Below, one piece after another: positions 34,174-43,553 of a stretch of DNA of 64,000 bases. Positions within the stretch are counted from its first letter, which is position 1; each line of letters begins with the position of its first letter. Origin of the DNA: Granulicella mallensis. GTDB lineage: Bacteria > Acidobacteriota > Terriglobia > Terriglobales > Acidobacteriaceae. The stretch lies in contig NZ_JACHIO010000005.1 of assembly GCF_014203225.1 (NCBI RefSeq), forward strand, positions 310,001 to 374,000, given 5' to 3'. The translations under genes were made by a program, and so were the position numbers. The notes below the pieces were generated by a model that saw only the letters and a program-made list of their open reading frames with translations, was not told where the DNA came from and did no database searches.

Positions 34174-34704
34174 ATGCAGGCACCTGACCCGAAGCCAACG
34201 CCGCCATCTTCCGGAATGTTCAACGAGCCGCCCCGCGAGCGCAGCTTTCCCACGACGGCTGTGGCCATCGCCTCGGTCGCGGTGGTGATCCTGGTGCTTG
34301 TGCTGGTGATGCTGGGCCACCGTCATGGTGGCGCGTCTGCTTCCAACGCGGCCTATGGCCCCAATCTCGCGATCAGCAACATTCAGATGAGCGAATCGAC
34401 GAGTATCTCCGGCGGCAAGTCCACCTACATCGACGGCCACATCGCCAACCACGGTCCGTCGACGGTCACAGGCGTTACCGTGCAGGTACTGTTCGCCAAT
34501 GACACAGGGATGCCGCCGCAGACCGAGACCGTCCCCCTGAGCCTGATCCGCACCCGCGAACCCTACATCGACACCGAGCCGGTCAGCGCCGCCCCGCTGG
34601 CTCCCGGCGCGGAGGCCGACTTCCGGCTGATCTTTGAAGGCATCAACGACAACTGGAACCAGCAGAAGCCCGCGATCCACGCCACGCAGGTCAGTACGCG
34701 ATAG
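34174..34704 (+). CDS. DUF2393-like membrane-anchored protein
   Basis: The 176-residue protein has a short Pro-rich cytosolic start, one TM helix (AVAIASVAVVILVLVLVML, residues 28-47) and an exported beta-sandwich domain (LAISNIQMSESTS, then STYIDGHIANHG and VTVQVLFAND) typical of FxLYD/DUF2393-type modules. Function is unknown; such domains often sit in envelope or extracellular matrix proteins. ATG 34174 is the only start ahead of the TM helix. The gene ends immediately before the convergent kdsA stop. Confidence 0.65.
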   Translation: MQAPDPKPTPPSSGMFNEPPRERSFPTTAVAIASVAVVILVLVLVMLGHRHGGASASNAAYGPNLAISNIQMSESTSISGGKSTYIDGHIANHGPSTVTGVTVQVLFANDTGMPPQTETVPLSLIRTREPYIDTEPVSAAPLAPGAEADFRLIFEGINDNWNQQKPAIHATQVSTR

Positions 34705-35535
34705 CTACCGCACGGCCGCGTGCACCGCCAGCAGCGTCTCCAGCACCCCTTTGAGCTTGTTCAGGTGCAGCGCATTCGCGCCGTCGCTCTTGGCCTCGGC
34801 GGGGTTGTCGTGGACTTCCAGGAACACGCCATCGATCCCAGCCGCCACCGCCGCACGGGCGAGTACGGGGATGAACTCCGGCTGGCCGCCCGAGACGCCC
34901 TTACCGCCGCTCGGCGTCTGCACCGAGTGCGTCCCGTCGAAGACCACCGGCGCGAACTCACGCATGACCGGCAGCCCGCGCATGTCGACGACCAGGTTGT
35001 TATAGCCAAAGCTGGCACCGCGTTCCGTCAGCGAGACGCGCTGATTGCCGCTCTCGCGAATCTTCTCGACCGCATGGCGCATGTCCCACGGCGCAACGAA
35101 CTGGCCCTTCTTCACGTTGATCGCGCGGCCGGTGTTGGCGGCGGCGATCAGCAGGTCGGTCTGGCGGCACAGGAACGCCGGAATCTGCAACATCGCTTCG
35201 ACCGGCCCCAGGGCGTCGCTCGCCGCCACGCACTGCTCGGGCGAGTGGATGTCCGTCAGCACCGGCAGCTTGTTGCTCTCCGCGATCGCGCGCAGGATGC
35301 GGCAGCCCTCGGCCAGCCCGGGGCCGCGAAAGCTGTGGATCGAGGTGCGATTGGCCTTGTCGTAGCTGGCCTTGAAGATGTAGGGCACGCCGAGATCGGA
35401 GGCGATGCGCTGGATGGCATCGGCCAACCCGCGTGCATGGCTCTCGGACTCAAGGACACAGGGTCCGGCGATAAGAAACAGCTCGCCGCTGCCCGCGGTC
35501 ACGCTGCCGATATTGAATTTTTCTGGATGGCTCAC
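34705..35535 (-). CDS. kdsA: 3-deoxy-8-phosphooctulonate synthase
   Basis: The 276-residue enzyme condenses phosphoenolpyruvate and arabinose-5-phosphate to Kdo-8-phosphate, the entry step to the Kdo of LPS. Signatures are LIAGPCVLESE, FKASYDKANRTSIHSFRGPG, TDIHSPEQC, IPAFLCRQTDLL, NVKKGQFVAPWDM and FDGTHSVQ. Length and order are normal. It starts at GTG 35535. It shows that the organism makes an LPS outer membrane. No other kds gene is adjacent. Confidence 0.97.
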   Translation of the reverse strand: MSHPEKFNIGSVTAGSGELFLIAGPCVLESESHARGLADAIQRIASDLGVPYIFKASYDKANRTSIHSFRGPGLAEGCRILRAIAESNKLPVLTDIHSPEQCVAASDALGPVEAMLQIPAFLCRQTDLLIAAANTGRAINVKKGQFVAPWDMRHAVEKIRESGNQRVSLTERGASFGYNNLVVDMRGLPVMREFAPVVFDGTHSVQTPSGGKGVSGGQPEFIPVLARAAVAAGIDGVFLEVHDNPAEAKSDGANALHLNKLKGVLETLLAVHAAVR

Positions 35536-35677
35536 AGGTTAAGTGTATTCGGTAAATGGACATGTAATGGACGTGGAATAGGGCCGCGGAAAAAGGCCTT
35601 ATTAAAAGTCGTGGACTTGCGAACAGTGCCGTGGTTCAATTCGCACGTAGTCAAATCAACGCAGAAGAGGAGATTGT

Positions 35678-35929
35678 ATGGGACACGGAATTCTCTGGTG
35701 GATTTTGATCGGCCTGATCGCTGGTTTCCTGACCGGCAAGATCATGAAGGGTGAAGGCTACGGCGTCATCGGCGACATCGTGATCGGTATTCTCGGCGCG
35801 ATTCTGGGTGGTTGGCTCATGAGCTTCTTCCACGTCGGTGGTGGCGGAATCATCTACAGCATCATCGTCGCAACGCTGGGTGCGATCGTCCTGACCTGGC
35901 TGTATCGACTGGTTACGAATAAGGGATAA
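35678..35929 (+). CDS. GlsB/YeaQ/YmgE family small membrane protein
   Basis: The 83-residue protein is three hydrophobic segments with Gly-rich turns (WWILIGLIAGFLTGKIM, then GDIVIGILGAILGGWLM and IIYSIIVATLGAIVLTWLYRL). This is the transglycosylase-associated/GlsB family induced by general stress in many bacteria; the biochemical role is unknown. ATG 35678 has AGAGGAGATT upstream. It is monocistronic with a strong terminator at 35944. Confidence 0.9.
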   Translation: MGHGILWWILIGLIAGFLTGKIMKGEGYGVIGDIVIGILGAILGGWLMSFFHVGGGGIIYSIIVATLGAIVLTWLYRLVTNKG

Positions 35930-35943
35930 AAGCCTGCAAATAA

Positions 35944-35980
35944 AACAACAAGAGCCCGGGCATGCCGGGCTCTCGTTGTT
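35944..35980 (+). terminator. Terminator of the GlsB-type gene
   Basis: Stem AGAGCCCGG/CCGGGCTCT with a 5-base loop, extended by AACAAC/GTTGTT, followed by TTTGTG. It starts 14 bases after the stop codon. Confidence 0.85.
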
Positions 35981-36070
35981 TGTGCGTTATCTGGTAACGG
36001 ACTCTTAGGCGTCTGGCGAATAGGGGACAACCACTTTCATCCCATATCTTGTTCACCCCTCCCACAGAAT

Positions 36071-36292
36071 CGTCATCCTGAGCGAAGCGCCTCGCGCTTT
36101 TTGCGAGGTGCGCAGTCGAAGGACCCCGAGAGACTTTGTTTCGCCCTTACTGCCAGAACCTTTTCCAGCACGAAAGTTCAGGCTCAAGCGCTCGAGGTAG
36201 AAAAGCTCCAAAGGGCATAGGCAAGAGGTCAACCCTCGAGGTCCTTCGACTCCGCGTCCCCAAAGGCTGGGACGCTCCGCTCAGGATGACGC
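36071..36292. repeat. GTCATCCTGAGCG-type inverted pair (gap 35981-36330)
   Basis: The left end CGTCATCCTGAGCG with GTCGAAGGACC (36071-36125) and the right end AGGTCCTTCGAC with CGCTCAGGATGACG (36239-36292) are inverted. A strong inner hairpin GCGCCTCGC...GCGAGGTGCGC lies at 36088-36114. No gene is in the gap. It faces the 3' end of the VWA gene at 36331. Confidence 0.75.
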
Positions 36293-36330
36293 CTCTGTGG
36301 GGAAGGGACGTAAACAAAGGGGTGTCGATA

Positions 36331-38010
36331 CTAGGGTGTTGCGGGCGCGCTCGCCGGAGCCGCCGCGTCCTGTGTCGCGAACGAGCTGGCCGTCGCTCCC
36401 GGCCCGAGCGTCAGATCGGCTGTCCCCATGCGGCCCGAGGCCTCCACGCGAACCACCAGGCGAGCCCGCACCGCCTTGGGAACGGCGTCGAATTTAACCT
36501 CGAAATCCAGAGGAATCTCGATGCGTCCCGTAGCAGGAGCAGAAGCAGGAGCCTTGAACTCCATCCTTCTCCCGTCGGCCTTCAACTCCTTGCCCTTGCG
36601 ATCGAAGGTGGTTGACATCACGATGAGGCGGGTATAGCGCGGCTTGGACCCGTCGGTAAAGTACCACGGCACCCCGCGCGGTTCCACATGGAACTTGAAC
36701 GTATTGCTGTCGGTGGGAGAGGTGGTCACAGTAAAGGAGACCGCGTCATAGGCCATATTGCTGGACCCGGCATTCGCCAGCTCCGAGGCCAGCCGTTTCC
36801 CCATCTTCCCCTCGTTGTTCGGCCGCGCGGGCGCCCGGTTGGGGTAGTAACCCTCACGCGTCGCGAACGTCAGACCGGGGCGATCGAGCGTGACCTTGAT
36901 CTTGCGGAACCTGTTATGTTCCTCCTCGCTGTTGTCGGTGGGAACGTAGGTGAGGGTATAGAGGCTGGAGCCGTCACGGACAGACGTGCCGATCTCGGCA
37001 TCGACATCGTTGCGGCCATAGAGGTTGCGCCCGCCGGTGGCGCGGGCGAGCGCCTGGAAGTCGGGGTCGCCGCCGAAGGGTGCGAAGAGCGCCGCCGCTC
37101 TGCCATACTCGCCGGGGTTGACCTGGAGCCCCGCCGGGTCGATGGTGTAGAGCGTAACGCGGGCATCGCGGAGCTCGTTGACCGTCTGTTCAACCGAGCT
37201 GTGAACCGAAAGCTGCGTGTCGGCCGAGACGAGCGAGTAGTCGAACGTGGGGAAGCCGCGGCCGATCCAGATCATGTTCTTGTGGCCGAAATGTCCGATG
37301 CTGGCCTCGGCTATGCGCCGCAGGGAGTACAGGGCCGTGTTGTAGCGCTCCGCTACCCAGGCAAACTGATGCACCTGCCAGGGGTAGGCGACGAAGTGGT
37401 GATCGAGCGCGTTGAGAATCTCCTCTTTGTTCTGCGTGTAGTCGCGCAGCACGGTGAAGTGTTGGAGGTCTACGGCGATCAACATGGTCGGCGTGTCGAG
37501 CTTGTCCGGCTGCTTCTCGAGCCACTTCTTCAGGGAGTAGCGAGCGAAGGCCATGTCTTCGAAGCGCGTATTGAACTCATCGAGCAGGACAATATTCACC
37601 GGCGCACGGGGCGCCAGGCGATCGAGGTCAGCCGTGGAGTTGATCGTGACATCGGGCGTCGGCGTGTACTGGCCGGGGACTTCGAAGTTGCGAATCTGCT
37701 GGGGTGCGCCGTCTTCGGTGATGTGAAACTCCTCACGCTTGAGATCGGTGACAGCCTTGCCCTGTTTATCGACGACAACCCCATCCAGAACCACAAGCCG
37801 CACGTTGCGCCGGATGGTGTTCGTCGCAGTGGAAGGAGCCTGCTGCTGCTCGACCTGAGTCGGAGCCTGCGCCGGAGCTGCGGCAGGAGCTGGGGCAGCA
37901 GGCTGTTGTGCGCCAGCGGCCAGACCAAGGCTGAGAGCGAGGACAAGCGATAGAGAGAGGGGCAGAGAAGCGGAGGCAGCGGCGGATACAGAAGCAGATA
38001 GAGAGCGCAT
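36331..38010 (-). CDS. TIGR03436 secreted VWA-domain protein
   Basis: The 559-residue exported protein belongs to the acidobacterial TIGR03436 family. It has a signal peptide (residues 1-34, ending LGLAAGAQQ), a Pro/Ala-rich linker, a strand motif VRLVVLDGVVVDKQGKAVTDL leading to EEFHITEDGAPQQIRNFE, then a VWA-like core with VNIVLLDEFNTRF (Asp-containing, a degenerate MIDAS) and FAWVAERYNTALYSLRRIA, and a beta-rich C-terminus. Function is unknown; surface binding or a chaperone role has been guessed for VWA relatives. ATG 38010 gives a clean signal peptide; GGAG lies upstream. Confidence 0.82.
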   Translation of the reverse strand: MRSLSASVSAAASASLPLSLSLVLALSLGLAAGAQQPAAPAPAAAPAQAPTQVEQQQAPSTATNTIRRNVRLVVLDGVVVDKQGKAVTDLKREEFHITEDGAPQQIRNFEVPGQYTPTPDVTINSTADLDRLAPRAPVNIVLLDEFNTRFEDMAFARYSLKKWLEKQPDKLDTPTMLIAVDLQHFTVLRDYTQNKEEILNALDHHFVAYPWQVHQFAWVAERYNTALYSLRRIAEASIGHFGHKNMIWIGRGFPTFDYSLVSADTQLSVHSSVEQTVNELRDARVTLYTIDPAGLQVNPGEYGRAAALFAPFGGDPDFQALARATGGRNLYGRNDVDAEIGTSVRDGSSLYTLTYVPTDNSEEEHNRFRKIKVTLDRPGLTFATREGYYPNRAPARPNNEGKMGKRLASELANAGSSNMAYDAVSFTVTTSPTDSNTFKFHVEPRGVPWYFTDGSKPRYTRLIVMSTTFDRKGKELKADGRRMEFKAPASAPATGRIEIPLDFEVKFDAVPKAVRARLVVRVEASGRMGTADLTLGPGATASSFATQDAAAPASAPATP

Positions 38011-38167
38011 CGAGGGAAGCTCCAGACGACGCCTACCAAGATACACAAGTCGTTATTCAATGGGTTTACAGTTCAGTCCTTCGGCCTTCTTGTTTTTCGG
38101 AGTAGCAGCGGCCTTTAGGCCGCGGAAACAAGGCGAACCAGAAAGGGCTTTAGCCCTGGGCCTTTTG

Positions 38168-38685
38168 CGCATGAGTGGGCGGCCACAACTCCCTCGCCAC
38201 TCCATTCATGACGATGATGCCGTCATGAATGGGGCACCCAAATAGTTCAGGATACGTGTCGGCCACCCGCCCGAAAAAGGCAAGGCCGAGGACATACGCA
38301 AAACAGACAGAAGCCGCACTGAACCCAGCCCCGAAGGGGCGACCTCATACCAGCCCAGGGCGTACACGGGGTCCCCGGCGAACGTTCTTTGTTCGCTGGG
38401 GTGTAAAAGCCCTGGGTCACGGACCCCCATAAATGCAGAGCCCTGAAGGGGCGACCCATCCTTAAATACCCCGCCTAAAGAGACATGGAGAAACCCACGC
38501 CTCGTTAAGGGCATGGGTTCACCCATGCCAAAAAGCCACCTCAACCTACGGCTTCAGCCGCTGAGGGAACGCGCTTCAGCGCGCCACATTCCGGGACTCG
38601 GCGTCCACGACCGCGAAACGACAACCCTCATCCTCTGCACAACGCTGGCCGATACGCTGGCGGGCGATCCTTGAAACCAAAACGA
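38168..38685. repeat. ~520-bp composite intergenic repeat, block 1 (gap 38011-38701)
   Basis: The block begins GCGCATGAGTGGGCGGCC. It includes the CCCGAAGGGGCGAC / CAGCCCAGGGC / TTTGTTCGCTGGGGTGTAAA / CCTGAAGGGGCGAC segments and a CTTCAGCCGCTGAGGGAAC - GCGCTTCAGCGCGC stretch, and ends near GATCCTTGAAACCAAA. The same order of segments recurs in the same orientation at 39531-40135, so the gene at 38702 is bracketed by direct repeats. 38095-38167 holds smaller GGCCTTTAGGCC-type palindromes. Confidence 0.8.
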
Positions 38686-38701
38686 GGCACCCACCCGCCT
38701 T

Positions 38702-39304
38702 CTATTTGGAGCGCATCTCGGAGGTATGACGCAGAACCGCAGAACCCGGAGGCGCGATGGCTTTCCAGAATCCTTTCTCTCCAGCGGCCTCTTCTTCTCG
38801 CACGCCAAGATTCAGGAGCTCGTTGAAGCTGAGCATAGGACTATCGAAGCTGTCGGGCTGGCACCTCTCATTCTTCAGTAACTTCGCTCCATCGAAGACG
38901 GCGAGGCCCGCAATGTCGAAATTGTTTCCGGTCGAGGTATAGGTGAGATAGCTGTAACGCCCGTTCAGGAAACGAAGATACCTGTCATCCTCGCTGAGTT
39001 TGCTGCTCCGCTTGTTGGTCCATTCACTGACCCGGATCACAGTGCGGAAATCCGTGGGAGCCTTTGGGGTCGAAAGCTTGATCGCGTCCTTGGCGCCGTA
39101 CCGGTAGACGATCGACTTGTATCCGTTCTGCGCTGCGTCGACCTCAGCGCACGCGGATACGATCTTCCTGCTCGCCAGCGTGCAGGTGAACAGGACGTCC
39201 TCCTGCTCTGTGCACAGGCTGGCCTTTTGCGCGAAGGCGCAACGTGGAGAAGCGATCACGAGTGCCGTGAGTACGGTGCGGAGGACAAGCTGTTTCATTG
39301 ACAT
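38702..39304 (-). CDS. Secreted protein of unknown function
   Basis: I do not recognise this 200-residue protein. It has a signal peptide (MSMKQLVLRTVLTALVIASPRCAFAQ), then a compact beta-rich domain with four cysteines (SLCTEQEDVLFTC, KIVSACAEV, NERCQPDSF). YRYGAKDAIKLS and GRYSYLTYTSTGNNFDIAG suggest repeated strands. ATG 39304 (AAGGACGCAACGG upstream) begins the signal peptide; the long upstream frame is non-coding. Its two flanks are the large direct repeat blocks, so it may have moved or been duplicated with them. Probably periplasmic. Confidence 0.7.
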   Translation of the reverse strand: MSMKQLVLRTVLTALVIASPRCAFAQKASLCTEQEDVLFTCTLASRKIVSACAEVDAAQNGYKSIVYRYGAKDAIKLSTPKAPTDFRTVIRVSEWTNKRSSKLSEDDRYLRFLNGRYSYLTYTSTGNNFDIAGLAVFDGAKLLKNERCQPDSFDSPMLSFNELLNLGVREEEAAGEKGFWKAIAPPGSAVLRHTSEMRSK

Positions 39305-39530
39305 TCCGTTGCGTCCTTCTAGTGTCCTGTCTCTAAAGTTTGCAGCATCCTTCAAAGCTGGTTCGAAATAGAAGCTGCTGGAAAGGGTAGCCCTCTTGTC
39401 CCGCAAGAGTACGAGATTGATGGAATGAACGTTAGAGATACCACACGAGCGAGTGCCAGCCAGTGCAGCCACGCATTGCGAGGCATCTTCTGCGACGCGC
39501 TGCTGCCGGGTGCCCCATTCATGCGCGTTC

Positions 39531-40135
39531 TTTGCGCATGAGTGGGCGGCCACAACTCCCTCGTTATCCCCCTTCATGACGAGGATGCCGTCATGAAGGT
39601 AGCACCCAAAGGATTCAGGATACGTGTGGGCCACCCGCCTTCAGCCGCGGAGGGAACGCCGAGAGCATACGCAAAACTGAAGACCTACGCGAAACAGGCA
39701 AGGCTGAGGACTTACGCAAAACAGATAGAAGCCGCACCGAACCCAGCCCCAAAGGGGCGACATGTCCCAGCCCAGGGCGAACACGGGGTCCCCGGCGAAC
39801 GTCCTTTGTTCGCTGGGGTGTAAAAACCCTGGGTTACGGACCCCATAAATGCAGGCCCTGAAGGGGCGACCTATAGATTGCGCCACAGACAGATCGCGCT
39901 TTCACCGCTCTTCATTCCGTCGGTTCATAACTGAAAAGTCCTGCTAAAAGCCACGCCTCGTTAAGGTCATGGGTTCACCCATGCCATTAAAGCCCACCTC
40001 AACCCACGGCTTCAGCCGCTGAGGGAACGCGCTTCAGCGCGCTACATTCCCGGACTCCGCATCCACGATCTCGAAACGCCCACCCTCATCCCTGCACAGC
40101 GCCGGCCAGTACACTGACAGCCGATCCTTGAAACC
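39531..40135. repeat. ~600-bp composite intergenic repeat, block 2 (gap 39305-40612)
   Basis: The segments of block 1 recur in the same order and orientation, diverged and with a local ~70-bp expansion (CTACGCGAAACAGGCAAGG-like units near 39690-39720). A third partial copy (CCCCAAAGGGGCGAC to CCTGAAGGGGCGACCC) lies at 40422-40510. I see no gene anywhere in 39305-40612; short open frames there are repeat readings. Confidence 0.8.
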
Positions 40136-40223
40136 AAAGCTATCGTTGGTCGAATGTCTTTCGCCCTTACCGCCGCCTGTTCTCCGCCGTTATTGCTTGT
40201 CTTTGCCGTTGCTTATTTTTCGC

Positions 40224-40361
40224 CGTCATCCTGAGCCAAAGGCGAAGGACCCCCGCATTGGTGCCACCACAGATGTAAAGCGGGACAAGCAAACGCCAGC
40301 GCTTTACGTCTCTGCCACCACGAATGCGGGGGTCCTTCAGCTACGCTTCAGGATGACGACG
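40224..40361. repeat. GTCATCCTGAGC-type inverted pair
   Basis: CGTCATCCTGAGC...GAAGGACCCCCGCATTGGTG at the left and its inverted match ending GCTTCAGGATGACGACG at the right. Nested inside is a second stem ATGTAAAGCG...CGCTTTACGT (40273-40308). It is the same family as 36071-36292, with different inner words. Confidence 0.8.
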
Positions 40362-40612
40362 AAAACAAGTGGCGACAAAAGTCGAATAGAGAGCAGCCCT
40401 GCTAAAACGAGCACTCTCTAAGCCCCAAAGGGGCGACATATCCCAGCCCAGGGTGAAACCCTGGGTTACGGACGCTCCATAAAGGCAGAGCCCTGAAGGG
40501 GCGACCCATCGGTACCACCCCGACCTTCAGTCCGGACACAAAGGCTAAACCTCAGAACGGGCTTCAGCTTTTGGGACAAGCCTTCCGGCTGTCGCTTCAC
40601 TAGAATCACGTA

Positions 40613-41905
40613 GTGGCCGAACTCTTCAATCCGCGCAACATGATTTCGCCGCCATTTAGGAATTGTCCTGCGTGCGGCAAGAAAGAGTTTGGCGTCCACC
40701 TGATCAGTGCGGATCGGTATATGCGGCGGTGTCGGGATTGCTGGCACAACCAGTACTTCTCGTTGCCAAAGTTACGAAAAAAGATCATCTACCTTGACCA
40801 GTTTGTCATTAGCAATTTGATGAAACTCGATAATCCGGGATTTCAGCGGAATGATCGTCTGACCAAAGAGACCTTCTGGACGGAGTTGAGAGACCTACTC
40901 TTTCAGTTACGGGGAATGCAGTTGATCTGTTGCCCGAACTCTAGGTCCCATGAAACGGAGTCGAGAATCTCGTTGTTCAATGACGAGCTTAAGAAAACTT
41001 ATGAGGCGCTGTCCGGGGGCATCAGGTTCAACTCATTTAACGACATAAGCAATAACCAAATTAGGGAATTGGCTTTGGCTTGGTCTGAGAATCGTGAGCC
41101 TCAGTTCGGTTTCGATCCGAGGCGTGTACTAACGAAAGACCCTAATGCGTGGGAGGCGCGATTTTACTTCGCGTTTGATAACAACCCATTTGTTATTCCG
41201 GCTGAATTACGGCAAGTTCGCGATGAGATTGAATCTCATATTTCACATTTGTTTAGGGATGTATGGGCTAAAGAAAAGCGGACCTTCAAATATTGGTATG
41301 ACTTGGAGCGCCAGAAATACCAGGGGCACTTAAGGGGGTCCATAATCAAAAGCCAGCGAGACCGAATACAGGCAATATTGGCATTCCGGCCTGACGTAGA
41401 GATGTCGCTGGAAGTCATGGAGAAAATGATATTTTCGCCCGTTGAGGTGCTTCATGAGGGGGTGAAACGCATCATGAGGTTTCCACGCGATGGCGGAGAA
41501 CGATCACCCGAAGAGCGTGACAGGCTGGAAAAGACCTTCGGAGACGCAAACCGCATTTCGGAAGCGCCGTTCGTGAAGCTGCAGGCGCTCATGTATGCGT
41601 CGCTTGCAATGCGGGCCGCCGGTGGTCAAAAGGAACTGCCGAACGAGGGAACCAATACGGACATTGAGACGATTGGGCACCTATTGCCTTATTGTGATGC
41701 GATGTTTATGGATAATGGCTGTCGGTCGCTATTGCTTAATGTGCCGATGGATCTAAGGCCAGCAGATACAGCGAAAGTGTTTTCGCCCAATGTAAAGGAC
41801 GATTTTTTGGCATATCTTAGGTCAATCCGCGATGATGTGACGGCTGAGCACGTTGCTGCATTGCGCGAGGTTTACGGTGATGCACCTACCGCAACAATTG
41901 AATGA
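40613..41905 (+). CDS. Zinc-ribbon / PIN-like nuclease candidate
   Basis: The 430-residue protein is not one I can name. Residues 18-43 form a four-cysteine zinc ribbon (C18-x2-C21 and C40-x2-C43). Residues 57-70 (KKIIYLDQFVISNL) look like the first strand of a PIN-like domain with Asp62; acidic H113-E-T-E116 follows. Near the end, D350-IE...H356...CD362-x4-D367 matches the closing acidic cluster of PIN-type ribonucleases. Thus a single-strand RNA nuclease is plausible. The start is GTG 40613 without a clear ribosome site; ATG 40640 is an alternative that keeps the ribbon. Codon use is more AT-rich than in core genes. Confidence 0.6.
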   Translation: MAELFNPRNMISPPFRNCPACGKKEFGVHLISADRYMRRCRDCWHNQYFSLPKLRKKIIYLDQFVISNLMKLDNPGFQRNDRLTKETFWTELRDLLFQLRGMQLICCPNSRSHETESRISLFNDELKKTYEALSGGIRFNSFNDISNNQIRELALAWSENREPQFGFDPRRVLTKDPNAWEARFYFAFDNNPFVIPAELRQVRDEIESHISHLFRDVWAKEKRTFKYWYDLERQKYQGHLRGSIIKSQRDRIQAILAFRPDVEMSLEVMEKMIFSPVEVLHEGVKRIMRFPRDGGERSPEERDRLEKTFGDANRISEAPFVKLQALMYASLAMRAAGGQKELPNEGTNTDIETIGHLLPYCDAMFMDNGCRSLLLNVPMDLRPADTAKVFSPNVKDDFLAYLRSIRDDVTAEHVAALREVYGDAPTATIE

Positions 41906-42015
41906 TTGAGCTATTACCCGGTATCGATTCTAAGAACGCGCTTAATGTTATTTGCCCACGAGCCGTTGAAGGAAGAAGGCGGGTGGCCCAGGTCTGAGCA
42001 GGAACAAATGGGTGC

Positions 42016-42151
42016 CCCACGTCTCGCTTTTTGAGATGTGGGCTGTAGGACAGGCCAAAGGATTTTGTTCTATAGCAACCTATGAATCAAACGGTTGCAC
42101 CTAGGGATCCTGCCAAGACGAGCGCCCACGTCTCAGAAGCGAGACGTGGGC
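42016..42151. repeat. Two CCCACGTCTC palindromes (gap 41906-42309)
   Basis: CCCACGTCTCGC...GAGATGTGGG (42016-42042) and GCCCACGTCTC-AGAAGC-GAGACGTGGGC (42124-42151) are two strong hairpins of one repeat type, ~100 bp apart. The remainder of the 404-bp gap holds the 3' flank of the PIN-like gene and the probable promoter of the YaaC-like gene. The open frame through here is a spurious N-terminal extension. Confidence 0.75.
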
Positions 42152-42309
42152 ACCCACTTCTATGGAACAACTTGAGATTTGGGCTACCCGCCTACTGTGA
42201 GTCGATTTGTGGGGTTGGTTCAACCAGCTCTGTCCATGTTGTCAGATCGTGCTGCTCCATCACCGAAACTAATCCCGTGGTGCGGATACAAGGATTCAAC
42301 GACAAATTG

Positions 42310-43479
42310 ATGGTAGGATCATTTCGTTCGATAACGGAGACAACAGTGTCGAGATTATCGCCAGCCAAAGATGGATCTCCTCTTACGATTGCCAGCCAAG
42401 TTGTCCCCTTTTCTTATTGGCCTACTGTAAAGCAGACACGAAGAGCCAAACTGCAACAACGTATATTCACATCAGATCCGTGGGCTCTTATAGCCGAAGG
42501 CATCGCGGACTCCTGTCCAAAGAGATCTCGAGAAGCGGCGCTCGCTTTCCGCGCCCAGGCCGAGGATTTCTATGATGCCGCGATCTCGATGGGAAATCGA
42601 AATCTTGGCGCAAAGCCACTTCTCCTCTATTACTCTTTTCTAAATCTAAGTAAAGCCTATCTTCTGACTCGTGGTCACACCGCACCTGAAGACCGTCCTG
42701 GACATGGTATTTCCGAAAGAGCGAGAATCCGCCAGGTTGAAGGTGCAAGACTGACGGTTCATCCATCTCAATCCAGGAAACCACAACTCTTTTCACAGTT
42801 TCAGGAAGCGCTTACTGGTACAGCGGTCCCTTCAACACGTTATTACCGTCTTGGAAGTCTTATGCCCCAAATATTATTTGGTCATCGGGTTTGGTGTTCA
42901 GCTGCAAATGAGCCGGAAAGATTCTTGCCGATAAAGGAGGTGCAATATATCGATAGTCGCACTGATCATGAAGCATGGATACGTCTTCATATTGACAAAC
43001 AAGAACTCGCCAAACTTCACCTCTCTCAAGAAGATGCTTTGAAGTTTTCTAGGCTCGGAAGGCATTGGAGGTTTGTACATCCATCCGAATCTGACGTTTC
43101 CAATCCCTTATACATCGAGCAAGTTGGAGGCACGGCCTACAGTCATCGCCCTAGCGAAGCCTTATCTGAACTCACTTCAAACGTCCGTCCTTACCTCTGG
43201 TGTTCAGTTTTGCTGCATCCGCCTTATCGAAAATATTATCTTTATCTATCTCCCAAGAATGAAACCAATTCAGTCCTGCCGCAGCTACTCTCTATGTACC
43301 TCATCATGTTCTTGTTGGGTTCAATTACCCGATATCAGCCGCACCAATTTGATCGTTTACTTGAGACGCGATATGGTGCCCATCTAATCGGAGCAGTAAC
43401 CGAAATTCCGACTCAATATCTCTACCTTATGGCCTCAGAATTGCTGGAGCGAGAGGTCACGCGAGCATCTCTTGCATAA
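42310..43479 (+). CDS. YaaC-family protein
   Basis: The 389-residue protein follows the YaaC pattern: TVKQTRRAKLQQRIFTSDPW, helical FYDAAISMGNRNLGAKPLLLYYSFLNLSKAYLL, then a G-H-x(7)-G-H-G region near residue 120, long beta/alpha middle and a C-terminal helix pair (LPQLLSMYLIMFLLGSITRYQP). YaaC relatives are HEPN-like and their function is not established. ATG 42310 was chosen because the upstream 76 codons read through repeat palindromes; TTG or other starts nearby are possible. GC content is distinctly lower than flanking core genes. It is convergent with the membrane protein at 43554. Confidence 0.65.
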   Translation: MVGSFRSITETTVSRLSPAKDGSPLTIASQVVPFSYWPTVKQTRRAKLQQRIFTSDPWALIAEGIADSCPKRSREAALAFRAQAEDFYDAAISMGNRNLGAKPLLLYYSFLNLSKAYLLTRGHTAPEDRPGHGISERARIRQVEGARLTVHPSQSRKPQLFSQFQEALTGTAVPSTRYYRLGSLMPQILFGHRVWCSAANEPERFLPIKEVQYIDSRTDHEAWIRLHIDKQELAKLHLSQEDALKFSRLGRHWRFVHPSESDVSNPLYIEQVGGTAYSHRPSEALSELTSNVRPYLWCSVLLHPPYRKYYLYLSPKNETNSVLPQLLSMYLIMFLLGSITRYQPHQFDRLLETRYGAHLIGAVTEIPTQYLYLMASELLEREVTRASLA

Positions 43480-43553
43480 GAGGCCCTTTTGCTCGTCGTT
43501 GAGCTATAAGTCTTTAACCTGCTCAAGGAATAATTTGGTGATTTCGTTTTTTT

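Noticed and set aside
42082-42309. N-terminal 76 codons of the YaaC-like frame
   Set aside because: They read through the CCCACGTCTC palindrome and lack family similarity; ATG 42310 was used instead.
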